This document shows, piece by piece, positions 17,839-27,088 of a stretch of DNA of 64,000 nucleotides. This DNA comes from Caldinitratiruptor microaerophilus. GTDB taxonomy: Bacteria > Bacillota > Sulfobacillia > Symbiobacteriales > ZC4RG38. The stretch's first letter is position 1; every line of letters starts with the position of its first letter. The stretch spans positions 3,534,001 to 3,598,000 of the forward strand of contig NZ_AP025628.1 of assembly GCF_025999835.1 (NCBI RefSeq), given 5' to 3'. A model generated the notes under the pieces. It worked only from the letters and a program-made list of their open reading frames with translations, was not told the DNA's origin and did not search any database. The position numbers were made by a program, and so were the translations under genes.

Positions 17839-19563
17839 ATGTGGGCGGTCACGGCAGAGCAGATGCGGGCGATGGAGCAGGAGACGCAGGACCGCTACGG
17901 CATCCCGCCCCTCGCCCTCATGGAAAACGCCGGGCGGGCCGTGGCGGAAGTGGCCTGGCAGGTCCTCACGGGTGCAGGCCCTGCGGGCAGCCTTGACGAC
18001 GGCCCCGCCTTCGCCGGTCTCCCCGGCTCGCCCTGGCTGGTGCGGGTTCGCCCCGCGCCGGGCCTTCCCGGCCCGGCGTCCGGGACGCCCGGCCCGCGTC
18101 CCCCTCTTGCCCCGGGCGGGCGCCCGCCCCGGGTCGTGGTCGTGGCCGGGCACGGCAACAACGGGGGCGACGGCCTGGCCGCTGCCCGGCACCTGCACGC
18201 CTGGGGCGCGGAAGTCCGGGTTCTCCTTTACGGCCATCCCGACCGGCTGACGCCCGATGCCCGCGTGAACTTCCGGGCCTGCCAGGAGGCGGGCCTGGTG
18301 ACCCTGCCCCTGGCTGACGGCCGGGCCCCCGTGAGCGAGTGGCTCGCCCAGGCGGACCTCGTCATCGATGCCCTTCTCGGAACCGGCGTGCGCGGCGCGC
18401 CCCGCGAGCCGGTGGCGGGAGCCATCGGGGCGGTGATGGCCGCGGGCCGGCCGGTCCTGGCCGTCGACGTCCCGTCCGGCATCGATGCCGACGCCGGTGC
18501 GGTCCCCGGCCCCGCCGTGCGGGCGCAGTGGACGGTCACGTTCGGCGCCCCGAAGCTGGGCCTCTTCCTCTACCCGGCGGCCGGGCTCACGGGGGAGGTG
18601 TGGGTGGCCGGCATCGGCCTGCCGGCCGGCGTGGAGCCGCCGGGACCGGCCGTCTACCCGCTGGCCCTCCCGGCCCGGGCCGGCGCGCGCCTTCCCCGGC
18701 CCGGGGAGGACGCCCACAAGGGTACCCGGGGCCGGGTCCTGGTCGTCGGCGGCTCCCGGCCGATGCCGGGGGCCGTCGCCCTGGCCGCCCAGGCGGCCTT
18801 GCGGGCCGGGGCCGGCCTGGTGGTGGCGGCGGTGCCGGATCCGGCAGCGGGCCTCGTGGCAAGCCGCGCGGCGGAGATCATCACCCACGGACTGCCCGCC
18901 GCGGCGGATGGCGGCTTCGGCCCCGGGGCGGCCGAGGCCGTGCTCCCGCTCGTCGAGCGGTCCGTCGCCCTGGCGGTGGGGCCGGGCATCGGCCAGGGGG
19001 ACTGGGCCATGGACCTCGTGCGAAGGCTCGTGCTCACGGCGGGCCGGCCCGTCGTCCTCGACGCCGACGGCCTCCGGGCCTTCGCCGCCCGCCCGGAGGA
19101 CCTGCAGAGTGCCCCGGCCCCCGTGGTTCTCACGCCCCATGCGGGCGAACTCGCCCTGCTCCTGGGCACCACCCCCGAGGCCGTGCAGGCCGACCGCCCC
19201 GCCGCCGTCCGGGAGGCGGCCCGGCGCACGGGGCAGACGGTGGTGCTGAAGGGGCCGCACACGCTGGTGGCGACGGGCGGCGCGCCGCTGACGGTGTGGG
19301 TGAACCTCACTGGCAACCGCGCGCTGGCGACGGCCGGATCCGGCGACGTGCTGACCGGCATCATCCTGGGGCTGATCGGCCAGGGCATGGACCCGCGCGA
19401 GGCGGCCGTGACCGGGGTGGCGCTGCACGGCTTCGCCGCCGACCGGATCGCCGCCCGCATCGCTCCGGACGGGATCCTGGCCGGCGACCTGCTCGGCGAG
19501 CTGCCCGCCGCCCGGGCGGCGTTGGCCCGGCTCGGAGAGGAGGCGCCCGCTCATTGGAAGTGA
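17839..19563 (+). CDS. nnrDE: Bifunctional NAD(P)HX epimerase/dehydratase
   Basis: This 574-residue fused YjeF enzyme repairs hydrated NAD(P)H. The N-terminal epimerase (about 1-270) has AEQMRAMEQET, GHGNNGGDGLAAARHL and the VDVPSGIDAD loop. The C-terminal ADP-dependent dehydratase (about 290-570, ribokinase fold) has AHKGTRGRVLVVGGS and NRALATAGSGDVLTGII. A Pro/Gly-rich stretch of about 50 residues, near 45-95, interrupts the epimerase before the NNGGDG loop and is not usual. Start choice is uncertain: the conserved text begins at ATG 17839, but GTG 17830 and ATG 17812 are also in frame. alr starts inside its end. Confidence 0.9.
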   Translation: MWAVTAEQMRAMEQETQDRYGIPPLALMENAGRAVAEVAWQVLTGAGPAGSLDDGPAFAGLPGSPWLVRVRPAPGLPGPASGTPGPRPPLAPGGRPPRVVVVAGHGNNGGDGLAAARHLHAWGAEVRVLLYGHPDRLTPDARVNFRACQEAGLVTLPLADGRAPVSEWLAQADLVIDALLGTGVRGAPREPVAGAIGAVMAAGRPVLAVDVPSGIDADAGAVPGPAVRAQWTVTFGAPKLGLFLYPAAGLTGEVWVAGIGLPAGVEPPGPAVYPLALPARAGARLPRPGEDAHKGTRGRVLVVGGSRPMPGAVALAAQAALRAGAGLVVAAVPDPAAGLVASRAAEIITHGLPAAADGGFGPGAAEAVLPLVERSVALAVGPGIGQGDWAMDLVRRLVLTAGRPVVLDADGLRAFAARPEDLQSAPAPVVLTPHAGELALLLGTTPEAVQADRPAAVREAARRTGQTVVLKGPHTLVATGGAPLTVWVNLTGNRALATAGSGDVLTGIILGLIGQGMDPREAAVTGVALHGFAADRIAARIAPDGILAGDLLGELPAARAALARLGEEAPAHWK

Positions 19564-20741
19564 CACGCGCCCCGGGCCTGGAGACCCTGCGGCCCACCCG
19601 GGCCCTGATCGACCTGGACGCGATCGCCCACAACGTCCGGGAGCTCAGGCGCCACCTCCGGCCCGGAACGGCCCTGATGGCCGTCGTCAAGGCGGACGGG
19701 TACGGGCACGGCGCCGTGCCCGTCGCCCGGGAGGCACTGGCGGCGGGGGCGGAGTGGCTCGGGGTGGCCACCGTCGAGGAGGGCATCCAGCTGCGGCAGG
19801 CCGGCCTGACGGCGCCGGTGCTGGTCCTCGGCCCGGTCCTCCCCGAGCAGGCCGGGCAGGTCGTGGACCACGACCTCCGCGTGGCCGTCTACGACCCGCG
19901 CCTCGCCCGGGCGCTCGACGCCGTGGCGCGCGGCTCGGGTCGGCCCGCCCGAGTCCACGTGAAGGTCGAGACCGGCATGGGCCGGATCGGCGTGCGGCCG
20001 GAAGACGTGGAGCCCTTCGCCCGTCTCGTGGCGGGTCTGCCGGGGGTCGAGGTGGAGGGGGTCTTCACCCACTTCGCCGCCGCGGACGACCCCGACCCGG
20101 CCTACACCCGAGAGCAGATCGCCCGCTTCGAGGACGCCCTGGCTGCACTCGGCAACGCCGGCGTGCGCCCGCGCCTTCGCCACGCCGCCAACAGCGCGGC
20201 GATCCTCGCCCACCCCCGGGCCCACTACGACCTGGTGCGGGCGGGGATCGCCCTGTATGGCCTCGCCCCGGACGCGGCCCGCTCCTGGCCCGCCGACCTG
20301 CGGCCGGCGATGCGGCTGGTGAGCCGGATCGTCCACCTGAAGACGATGGCCCCCGGCGAGCACGTCTCCTACGGGGCCACCTGGACGGCCCGGGGGGGCG
20401 AGCGCGTGGCCACCGTGCCCGTCGGCTACGCCGACGGGTACCGGCGCCTGTTCAGCAACCGGGGCGCGATGCTGGTGGCCGGACAGCCGTGCCCCGTCGT
20501 GGGCCGGGTCTGCATGGATCAGACGATGATCCGGATCCCGCCCGGTGTCCCCGCCGAGGTCGGCGACGAGGTCGTCCTCATGGGCCCCGGCCTCACTGCC
20601 GACGACTGGGCGGAGCTTCTCGGGACGATCAACTACGAGGTCGTGTGCCTGATCGGCCGCCGCGTGCCCCGGGTGTACCTGCGGGGGAGCGAGGTGGTGG
20701 AGGTGGGGCCGCCATCCGTAGCGCTTCCACCCGCCAAGTGA
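19554..20741 (+). CDS. alr: Alanine racemase
   Basis: This 395-residue fold-type III PLP enzyme makes D-alanine for peptidoglycan and, in spore formers, for germination control. The PLP lysine is in AVVKADGYGHG near residue 44, and the catalytic tyrosine is in HVSYGATW of the C-terminal half. KVETGMGRIG, AANSAA and RVCMDQTMI are present. The TTG at 19554 is preferred because AGGAGG lies 10 bases upstream; it overlaps the nnrDE frame by 10 bases. In Bacillus, alr is followed by the ndoAI-ndoA antitoxin-toxin pair. Here two minus-strand genes separate it from the toxin, and the antitoxin is missing. Confidence 0.95.
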   Translation: MEVTRAPGLETLRPTRALIDLDAIAHNVRELRRHLRPGTALMAVVKADGYGHGAVPVAREALAAGAEWLGVATVEEGIQLRQAGLTAPVLVLGPVLPEQAGQVVDHDLRVAVYDPRLARALDAVARGSGRPARVHVKVETGMGRIGVRPEDVEPFARLVAGLPGVEVEGVFTHFAAADDPDPAYTREQIARFEDALAALGNAGVRPRLRHAANSAAILAHPRAHYDLVRAGIALYGLAPDAARSWPADLRPAMRLVSRIVHLKTMAPGEHVSYGATWTARGGERVATVPVGYADGYRRLFSNRGAMLVAGQPCPVVGRVCMDQTMIRIPPGVPAEVGDEVVLMGPGLTADDWAELLGTINYEVVCLIGRRVPRVYLRGSEVVEVGPPSVALPPAK

Positions 20742-20743
20742 CG

Positions 20744-21340
20744 TCACTCAGCGAAGATCTCCGCCACGGAGAAGTCCGGCTCGCCCAGCACGGCGGAGCG
20801 CGGACGCTCGTCGCCCCGGTACGTCGTGCCCGACCCTTCCTCCTGCAGGGCCACCACCTCGAGGGTCTCGGCCCACGGGTCCACCACCCACGCCTCGCGC
20901 ACGCGGGCTTCGGCGTAGATGCGCAGCTTCACGACCCGATCCCGCCGGTCCGTACCAGGGGAGAGCACCTCCACCACCAGGTCCGGCGCGCCCTGGACGT
21001 TCTTCGGCGTGACCACGCTCCGGCGGTCCGCCGAAACGAAGAGGATGTCCGGTTGCACGACGTCCTGGTCCGACAGGACCACGTCGAAGGGGGCGAGGTA
21101 GACCGTGCCGAGCCGGCGTGCACCCACCCAGCGGCGGAGGAGAACGTAGAGGTTGCCGATGGCGCGCTGGTGGCGTTCCGTCGGCGACGGTTCCCGAACC
21201 AGCCAGCCCCGCATCAGCTGGAAACGCGGCCCGTCCTCCGGCAGCTCCATGTAGTCGGCCACCCTGTACGGCCCTCGGGCGCCGCGCAGCAGTTCCGCTT
21301 CCACGCCGGCGCCCGGGATGTCGGCCCGCGTTTCGGTCAT
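20744..21340 (-). CDS. Uma2-family putative endonuclease
   Basis: This 198-residue protein is of the Uma2 (DUF820) family with a PD-(D/E)XK nuclease fold. Catalytic candidates are VVQPDILFVS, APDLVVEVLSPGT and the lysine in RVVKLRIYAEARVREAWVVD. Uma2 proteins are abundant in thermophilic Firmicutes and cyanobacteria and lack a clear biological role. It is convergent with alr (stops 2 bp apart). AGAGGAG precedes the ATG. A second Uma2 gene lies at 46.2 kb, divergent enough to be a separate family member rather than a recent copy. Confidence 0.85.
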   Translation of the reverse strand: MTETRADIPGAGVEAELLRGARGPYRVADYMELPEDGPRFQLMRGWLVREPSPTERHQRAIGNLYVLLRRWVGARRLGTVYLAPFDVVLSDQDVVQPDILFVSADRRSVVTPKNVQGAPDLVVEVLSPGTDRRDRVVKLRIYAEARVREAWVVDPWAETLEVVALQEEGSGTTYRGDERPRSAVLGEPDFSVAEIFAE

Positions 21341-21420
21341 GCCGCCTGCGCTCCTCTGCCCCGGTTTCTCTCAAATCATTTCGCGTATTCTGCAGCATGT
21401 CAAGAAGTGGACACGAAAAT

Positions 21421-21446
21421 GCGCCCCCGGTCTCGTGCGGGGGCGC
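21421..21446 (-). terminator. Terminator of the DUF1232 gene
   Basis: GCGCCCCCG (21421-21429) and CGGGGGCGC (21438-21446) form a perfect 9-bp stem. On the minus strand it is followed by ATTTTCG, and it starts 6 bp after the stop at 21452, a good intrinsic terminator. Confidence 0.75.
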
Positions 21447-21451
21447 CGCGG

Positions 21452-22525
21452 TTACCTGTCCGGCTTCTCTTTCTCTTGCAGCCACCGCCGGAGCCGGTCC
21501 GTGAACCGCCTCGGGAAGAACCGGGCCGTCCACGCCAGCCCCTGCCGGACCACCTCGAGCACGTCCTCGCTGCCCGGCCAGTGCCTCTGCACCACCTCCG
21601 GCGGGCTCATCCCCACGAGCGCCTCGAGGGCGAAGACCGCCAGGGCCACGTCGTCCAGGACGCCCAGTCCGGGGATGAAGTCCGGCAGGATGTCGGCCGG
21701 CAGCGCCAGGTACCCGAGCGCCGCGCCCGCCACCACCTTGGCCCGGGTCGAGACCGCCGGGTCCCGGACCAGCCGGGCGAGGAGCACCACGAAGTCCGGC
21801 AGGAGCAGCACCCAGGGAACCGCCGGCTGGAGCCACTCCGGCAGGCTGCGATCCAGGAAGCTGGCCACCCGGTCCCGAATGCGGCGGTAGGTGACCTCGT
21901 GGTCGCCCTCCACCGGCCGCTCCGGTGGCATCTGGGCGACGGCCCCCGACTCGTCCGGCGCTTCCGGCCCGGCGCCGGTCTCCGGCCGTGGGACCTGGAG
22001 ATCCTCTCCGGCCGCCGCGGCCAGGTCCTCTTCCCCGGGCGCGGGGGGCGGCGCCGTCGCGGCGGCCGCCGGCTGGCTCACAGGCCCCTCCCGGATCTGC
22101 ACGTCCTCCAGCCGGAGCCACAGGCGCCCGTCGCGGATGTCCGCGGCGCTCAGCCGGCACGCGGTGGCCAGCGGACCGGCGAGCGTGGCGGCGGCGATGT
22201 GGAGTTGCCCGTCGGTCAGCTTCACCCCGGGAGCGTCCAGGCGCTGTGACAGCAGGTCGAGGGCCCGGGTGCGCCAGGCGGCCGGCAGAAGACCCATCGC
22301 CCCGATGTCGAGCCCCAGCACGAGCTCGCCGGGGTCCACCCGGCGGATGTGGGCCTGCACCTCGATCGGGACCGGCAGTGCGGCCGGCCGCAGCCGGACC
22401 CGCAGGCGCGCGTCCTCGACGGCGACCGCTTCGATCGTGACCCGGGCCCCCGGCCCCACCAGGCTCTGCAGCAGCTGGCGGATGTCCGCGGGCGCCAGCC
22501 GTACTTCCAGTTCGGATACTCTCAT
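21452..22525 (-). CDS. DUF1232 (YkvA-like) protein
   Basis: This 357-residue protein has three parts. Residues 1-155 form an unassigned beta-rich domain with repeated [17 protein letters not shown] strands. Residues 160-210 are an acidic, Ala/Pro-rich linker. The C-terminal part contains a DUF1232 membrane hairpin ([20 protein letters not shown], then [20 protein letters not shown]). The YkvA-like motif PxDxxPDxxPxxGxxDD is complete. YkvA proteins are small membrane proteins of unknown function; the added N-domain is unusual to me. The ATG has no strong Shine-Dalgarno. It is monocistronic, with its own terminator. Confidence 0.78.
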   Translation of the reverse strand: MRVSELEVRLAPADIRQLLQSLVGPGARVTIEAVAVEDARLRVRLRPAALPVPIEVQAHIRRVDPGELVLGLDIGAMGLLPAAWRTRALDLLSQRLDAPGVKLTDGQLHIAAATLAGPLATACRLSAADIRDGRLWLRLEDVQIREGPVSQPAAAATAPPPAPGEEDLAAAAGEDLQVPRPETGAGPEAPDESGAVAQMPPERPVEGDHEVTYRRIRDRVASFLDRSLPEWLQPAVPWVLLLPDFVVLLARLVRDPAVSTRAKVVAGAALGYLALPADILPDFIPGLGVLDDVALAVFALEALVGMSPPEVVQRHWPGSEDVLEVVRQGLAWTARFFPRRFTDRLRRWLQEKEKPDR

Positions 22526-22672
22526 CGCGATGCCCGGAGCGCGCCTCCGGACGTCCCCTCCCCTGAACCGACCGTCTCGAAGCTTAGACTGTCCACATGC
22601 CCGGTCTCGTTCGCAGTCGTGCTCCGGTTCCAGCCCCCGGGTCTGGCGATGACCCCGCGGACGGCCCGTGGA

Positions 22673-22678
22673 TACAAT
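22673..22678 (+). promoter_or_regulatory. Possible -10 box of ndoA
   Basis: TACAAT at 22673-22678 would start transcription about 15 bp before the GTG of the toxin gene, leaving only the Shine-Dalgarno as leader. The -35 (near ATGACC) is weak. Confidence 0.4.
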
Positions 22679-22699
22679 GACGCAGGAGGCCGGATTGTC

Positions 22700-23065
22700 G
22701 TGACACGCCCGCCCCTTACGATCCGTCGCGGCGACGTGTTCTATGCCGATCTCAGCCCGGTGATCGGCTCGGAGCAGGGAGGGGTCCGGCCGGTGCTGGT
22801 GCTGCAGAACGACATCGGAAACCGGTACAGCCCGACCGTGATCGTGTCAGCCATCACCTCCCAGATCGAGAAGGCCAAGTTACCCATCCACGTGGAGCTG
22901 GACGGCGAGGCGTATGGCCTGGAGCGGGACTCCGTGATCCTGCTCGAGCAGATCCGCACCATCGACAAGCGGCGCCTGCGGGAACGGGTGACCCACCTCG
23001 GCGAGGATGTCATGGCCAGGGTGAACGAGGCGCTCATGATCAGCCTCGGCCTCAAGGAGATCTGA
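22700..23065 (+). CDS. ndoA: MazF/PemK-type endoribonuclease toxin
   Basis: This 121-residue toxin is of the MazF/EndoA family, which cuts single-stranded mRNA at short motifs in the cytoplasm. It has [20 protein letters not shown] at the start (residues 8-27), then [19 protein letters not shown] and [13 protein letters not shown], all close to Bacillus NdoA. The GTG at 22700 has AGGAGG 10 bases upstream. The adjacent antitoxin gene (ndoAI/mazE) is absent: the preceding 174 bases hold no plausible frame, and the neighbouring genes are a DUF1232 protein and gerQ. The protein looks intact, so control must be elsewhere. Confidence 0.92.
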   Translation: MTRPPLTIRRGDVFYADLSPVIGSEQGGVRPVLVLQNDIGNRYSPTVIVSAITSQIEKAKLPIHVELDGEAYGLERDSVILLEQIRTIDKRRLRERVTHLGEDVMARVNEALMISLGLKEI

Positions 23066-23090
23066 GCGGTGTCCGGGCCGACAGCGCGGG

Positions 23091-23120
23091 GAGGGCAAGG
23101 TGGCCGGTCACCTTGCCCTC
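23091..23120. terminator. Bidirectional terminator between ndoA and gerQ
   Basis: GAGGGCAAGGTG (23091-23102) and CACCTTGCCCTC (23109-23120) form a perfect 12-bp stem with a 6-base loop between two convergent genes. T-runs are weak (CTCTCCGTT). Confidence 0.7.
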
Positions 23121-23128
23121 CTCTCCGT

Positions 23129-23512
23129 TCAGCGGCGGAGCATGCGCACTCCCGGCGGCGGCACGTACTGCAGCGGTTCGTCGAAGATGACGTAGTCGAC
23201 GTTCACCATGAGCAGGAGGTAGCGCTTGCCCGTCTCGGGATCGCTGAGGATGATGTGATCCCGCCCGGCCGCCTCCACGCGCCCCCGGAAGACGCGCGCC
23301 GGCCATTCCGGGTTGTTTTCGAAGGTCATGTACACCGATGCCATCTTGCCGAGGTTCATCCGGAGGATGTTTTCCACGTACGACTCCTCGAGCGGGAGCA
23401 TGGGTGCCGGTGGGAACTCCTCGCCCTGCATCGGGGGCAGGGCAGGGCCGGTGTAGGGCATGGGGCCCAGCGGCGGACACCAGTCGGCAGGGAAGGGATA
23501 CACGGCATCCAC
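23129..23512 (-). CDS. gerQ: Spore coat protein GerQ
   Basis: This 127-residue GerQ (YwdL) coat protein has a variable Pro-rich N-terminal third, then the conserved block YVENILRMNLGKMASVYMTF, the AAGRDHIILSD loop and GKRYLLLMVNVDYV. In Bacillus, GerQ is cross-linked into the coat by transglutaminase and is needed to place the germination hydrolase CwlJ. It starts 3 bp after cwlJ, the same order as in Bacillus, so the two are made together in the mother cell. The Shine-Dalgarno lies within the end of cwlJ. Confidence 0.93.
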   Translation of the reverse strand: MDAVYPFPADWCPPLGPMPYTGPALPPMQGEEFPPAPMLPLEESYVENILRMNLGKMASVYMTFENNPEWPARVFRGRVEAAGRDHIILSDPETGKRYLLLMVNVDYVIFDEPLQYVPPPGVRMLRR

Positions 23513-23515
23513 CCC

Positions 23516-23947
23516 TCACCAGGTTCGGTACACCCCGGGGCAGTCTTCGGCCGAGGGTGCGAAGAAGCAGTGGGACTTGAACCGCCCGGTGTGGCGCTGG
23601 CCGTACCAGGCGGGTGGGCACTCGGCCGGGGGCCGGTGGAACCAGAGGGCGAACGTGGCCGGGTGGTATCGCTCCCCGGCGACCACCTTCCGGGCCAGCC
23701 GGATCTCCCTCCCGCGGGCCCGCTGGTAGAAGTAGCCCTTGCGGACAGCCTCGAACCCCCCGGGGGTCTGGAACACCATCTGCGGGATCGTCCGGATGCC
23801 CCGGAAGTCCAGGCAGTTCCCCCGGATCCGGTTGACCCCCACATTTCCCACCATGAGCATCCCGAGGTCGCCCTCGCCCTCCGCCTCGGCCCGGATCAGC
23901 CGGGCGAGCAGCTGGAGGTCGCGACGGGTCGCCTTCACGACGGCCAT
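23516..23947 (-). CDS. cwlJ: Spore cortex-lytic hydrolase CwlJ
   Basis: This 143-residue SleB/CwlJ-family cell wall hydrolase lacks a signal peptide and a peptidoglycan-binding domain, as is normal for CwlJ and unlike SleB. The probable catalytic glutamate lies in ARLIRAEAEGEGDLG near residue 20, followed by VGNVGVNRI and the PQMVFQTPGGFEAV segment. It degrades cortex muramic-lactam peptidoglycan during dipicolinate-triggered germination and sits in the coat with GerQ. GAGAGGAGA precedes the ATG at 23947. A sigma-E-type -10 box lies 37 bp upstream. Confidence 0.93.
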   Translation of the reverse strand: MAVVKATRRDLQLLARLIRAEAEGEGDLGMLMVGNVGVNRIRGNCLDFRGIRTIPQMVFQTPGGFEAVRKGYFYQRARGREIRLARKVVAGERYHPATFALWFHRPPAECPPAWYGQRHTGRFKSHCFFAPSAEDCPGVYRTW

Positions 23948-23983
23948 GCGTGTCTCCTCTCCCGTCGTGTGGCGTGCACTCGC

Positions 23984-23991
23984 AGTGTATG
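23984..23991 (-). promoter_or_regulatory. Sigma-E-like -10 of cwlJ-gerQ
   Basis: On the minus strand these bases read CATACACT, matching the CATACAnT -10 of the mother-cell factor sigma-E, which transcribes cwlJ in Bacillus. The -35 region does not show a good ATA match. The same octamer lies upstream of the DUF3794 gene. Confidence 0.55.
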
Positions 23992-24042
23992 ACGCCCTCC
24001 CGGGGGGGTGACAATCGGGCCGGTGGGGAGCGGCAGCGCCTG

Positions 24043-25050
24043 TCAGCTCGCCCGGCGGTTCCGGAGAAGCCCGTCGACGAACGGAACGCCGGAGAAGACG
24101 ACGGGGCTGCGGTCTTCGAGGGGCGCCACCCGGCCCTGGGCGGCCAGGAGGTCGAGGTAGCCGGCGGTGTTCGCCAGTGCGAAGATGAGATTCTCTTCCC
24201 CGACCTGCGGGAACAGGGCCGAGCACAGTTCCCATGCCGTGCGGGGTTCCAGCTCCAGTAACCGGCAAACCTCGTTGGCCTTGGCGTGCACCTGGGCGAT
24301 GCGGGTCGCGACGAGTTCCCGCGTGACGGAGAAGGGCTCGCCGTGTCCCGGGAGGACGTGGCGGATGTCCAGCGCTGCAAGCCGCGCCAGGTGAGCCAGG
24401 TACAGGATCTGGGGCGCAGGCCGCGTGCGGCCGTCGACCGACGGCTCCGGCAGCGGGCTCGAGGGGATGCCGGGCAGGAGGTGGTCGCCGCTCAGGAGGG
24501 TCCCGTCCTCCTCCCGGAACAGGCAGATGTGCCCGGAGGAATGGCCCGGCGTGTGAAGCACCCGCCACACGCTGTCCCCGGCGACGAGCAGGTCTCCGGC
24601 CTCCAGCCAGGTGAAGACCTCCACCGGTTCGGTCAGGGCAGACCAGCGGGTGTAGCTGTGGATGATCCGGCCCAGGGTCGGCGTGGGCACGCCGTGCCGG
24701 CGACCCCACGCCTCCAGGTGACGGACCGTCCGGCGGATGGCGGCACCCGGGGCGGCCAGAGTGGGTCCGGCCTCCGGATGGGCCAGCACGGGTGCGCCCG
24801 ACATGCGGGCGACCTCCGCGGCCAGCCCCGCGTGGTCGACGTGGGGGTGGGTGAGCACGACCTGGCGGATGGCAGAAGGATCGATCCCCGCCTCACCGAG
24901 GCCCTCCCAGAGAGCGGTGGCCGCCTCCACGGTCCACGGGCCGCAATCCACCAGAGTGGGGACCGCGCCCTCGATCAGGTAGACGTTGACATTCCCCACC
25001 GGCAGGGTCGTGGGGATCACGAGTCGGCGGATCCCGGCTGGTAGTGTCAC
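24043..25050 (-). CDS. MBL-fold metallo-hydrolase
   Basis: This 335-residue metallo-beta-lactamase-fold hydrolase has the HPHVDH metal motif (near residue 67), HTPGHSSGHI, SGDHLLPG and LPGHGEPF, a complete two-zinc site. The C-terminal about 80 residues form a winged-helix-like domain (ELCSALFP to AQGRVAPL), the layout of LACTB2/RNase Z-like MBL proteins. It probably hydrolyses a thioester or phosphoester in the cytoplasm; the substrate is unknown. A Shine-Dalgarno (GGGAGG) precedes the ATG. It is a single gene between cwlJ and the PfpI gene. Confidence 0.86.
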   Translation of the reverse strand: MTLPAGIRRLVIPTTLPVGNVNVYLIEGAVPTLVDCGPWTVEAATALWEGLGEAGIDPSAIRQVVLTHPHVDHAGLAAEVARMSGAPVLAHPEAGPTLAAPGAAIRRTVRHLEAWGRRHGVPTPTLGRIIHSYTRWSALTEPVEVFTWLEAGDLLVAGDSVWRVLHTPGHSSGHICLFREEDGTLLSGDHLLPGIPSSPLPEPSVDGRTRPAPQILYLAHLARLAALDIRHVLPGHGEPFSVTRELVATRIAQVHAKANEVCRLLELEPRTAWELCSALFPQVGEENLIFALANTAGYLDLLAAQGRVAPLEDRSPVVFSGVPFVDGLLRNRRAS

Positions 25051-25382
25051 GGGCGGGCCTCCCTTCGCTCGCGCCGTCCGCCTGGAGGGCAGCGGCGCTT
25101 TGCCCGATTCTAGGCCCTACGCCCTGACACGGGCAACAGATTGTCAGAAAGGATGTCATTCCTCTTTCTTCGGGTCGCTATTCTCACGCGGGGATCCTGA
25201 CAACCTGACAGGAGGCGCTGCCGTGCATGCGATCCGGTTGAGCGTGCCCGCGTCCGCCGGCGGCAGGAACCAGCCGCCCTCCGCAGAACAAGGGGCCGGG
25301 TAAGTCGCTTCCGTTCACCCGGCGACCGATCATCCGGAAAGGGGGGAGGGCCGCCCCGGCCGCGGCCGGGTGCGGCAGAACA
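25051..25382. other. Intergenic region before the PfpI-like gene
   Basis: This holds divergent leaders. TATTCT at 25,179-25,184 is a possible -10 on the plus strand without a clear -35. The only reading frame with a good ribosome site is the 26-codon frame listed separately. The final 60 bases are GC-rich and structured, including GGCCGCGGCC. Confidence 0.35.
25223..25303 (+). CDS. Possible short leader peptide
   Basis: A GTG with AGGAGG 7 bases upstream opens 26 codons (begins MHAIRLSVP) and ends with TAA. It lies 80 bp before the PfpI-like gene. No homology was recognised, and no regulatory codon bias or attenuator was seen, so it may be chance. Confidence 0.3.
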   Translation: MHAIRLSVPASAGGRNQPPSAEQGAG

Positions 25383-25898
25383 ATGGAGATCCGAGGCAAG
25401 ACGGTCGTCATCCTGCTCGAGGACCTCTACAACGAGTTCGAGTTCTGGTACCCGTACTACCGCATGAAGGAGGCCGGCGCCACGGTGGTGGTCGCCGGCA
25501 CCGGCAGGGAGAGCTACACGAGCAAGCACGGGCTGGTCGCGAAGGCGGACCGGGCCGTCGACCAGATCGACCCGGCCGGCGTCGACGCCGTGATCATCCC
25601 CGGCGGCTACGCGCCCGACCTCATGCGGCGTTCCCCGGCCCTGGTCGACTTCGTTCGCCGCATGGACCAGCAGGGCAAGGTGGTGGCCGCCATCTGCCAC
25701 GCAGGCTGGGTGCTCGCTTCGGCCGGCATCCTGAAGGGGCGCCGGGCCACCGGCTTCTCCTCCATCCGGGACGACATGGTGAACGCGGGCGCCGAGTACC
25801 TGGACCAGGAGGTCGTCCGCGACGGGAACCTGATCACCTCCCGGCAGCCGGCAGACCTCCCCGCCTTCTGCCGGACGATCATCGAGGCGCTGCGCTGA
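25383..25898 (+). CDS. DJ-1/PfpI-family protein
   Basis: This 171-residue protein is of the DJ-1/ThiJ/PfpI superfamily, with the nucleophile-elbow cysteine in AAICHAGWVL near residue 104, a glutamate in LEDLYNEFEFWYP near residue 14, and the VIIPGGYAPDLMRR loop. PfpI-type members have been described as proteases or as deglycase/glyoxalase-like stress proteins; which applies is unresolved. It has no signal. It precedes an old yellow enzyme by 69 bp on the same strand, so a stress-detoxification pair is possible. Confidence 0.88.
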   Translation: MEIRGKTVVILLEDLYNEFEFWYPYYRMKEAGATVVVAGTGRESYTSKHGLVAKADRAVDQIDPAGVDAVIIPGGYAPDLMRRSPALVDFVRRMDQQGKVVAAICHAGWVLASAGILKGRRATGFSSIRDDMVNAGAEYLDQEVVRDGNLITSRQPADLPAFCRTIIEALR

Positions 25899-27056
<1,158 letters not shown>

Positions 27057-27088
27057 TCGTAACGGTGCCGTGACTGGGGGGACCGGGC

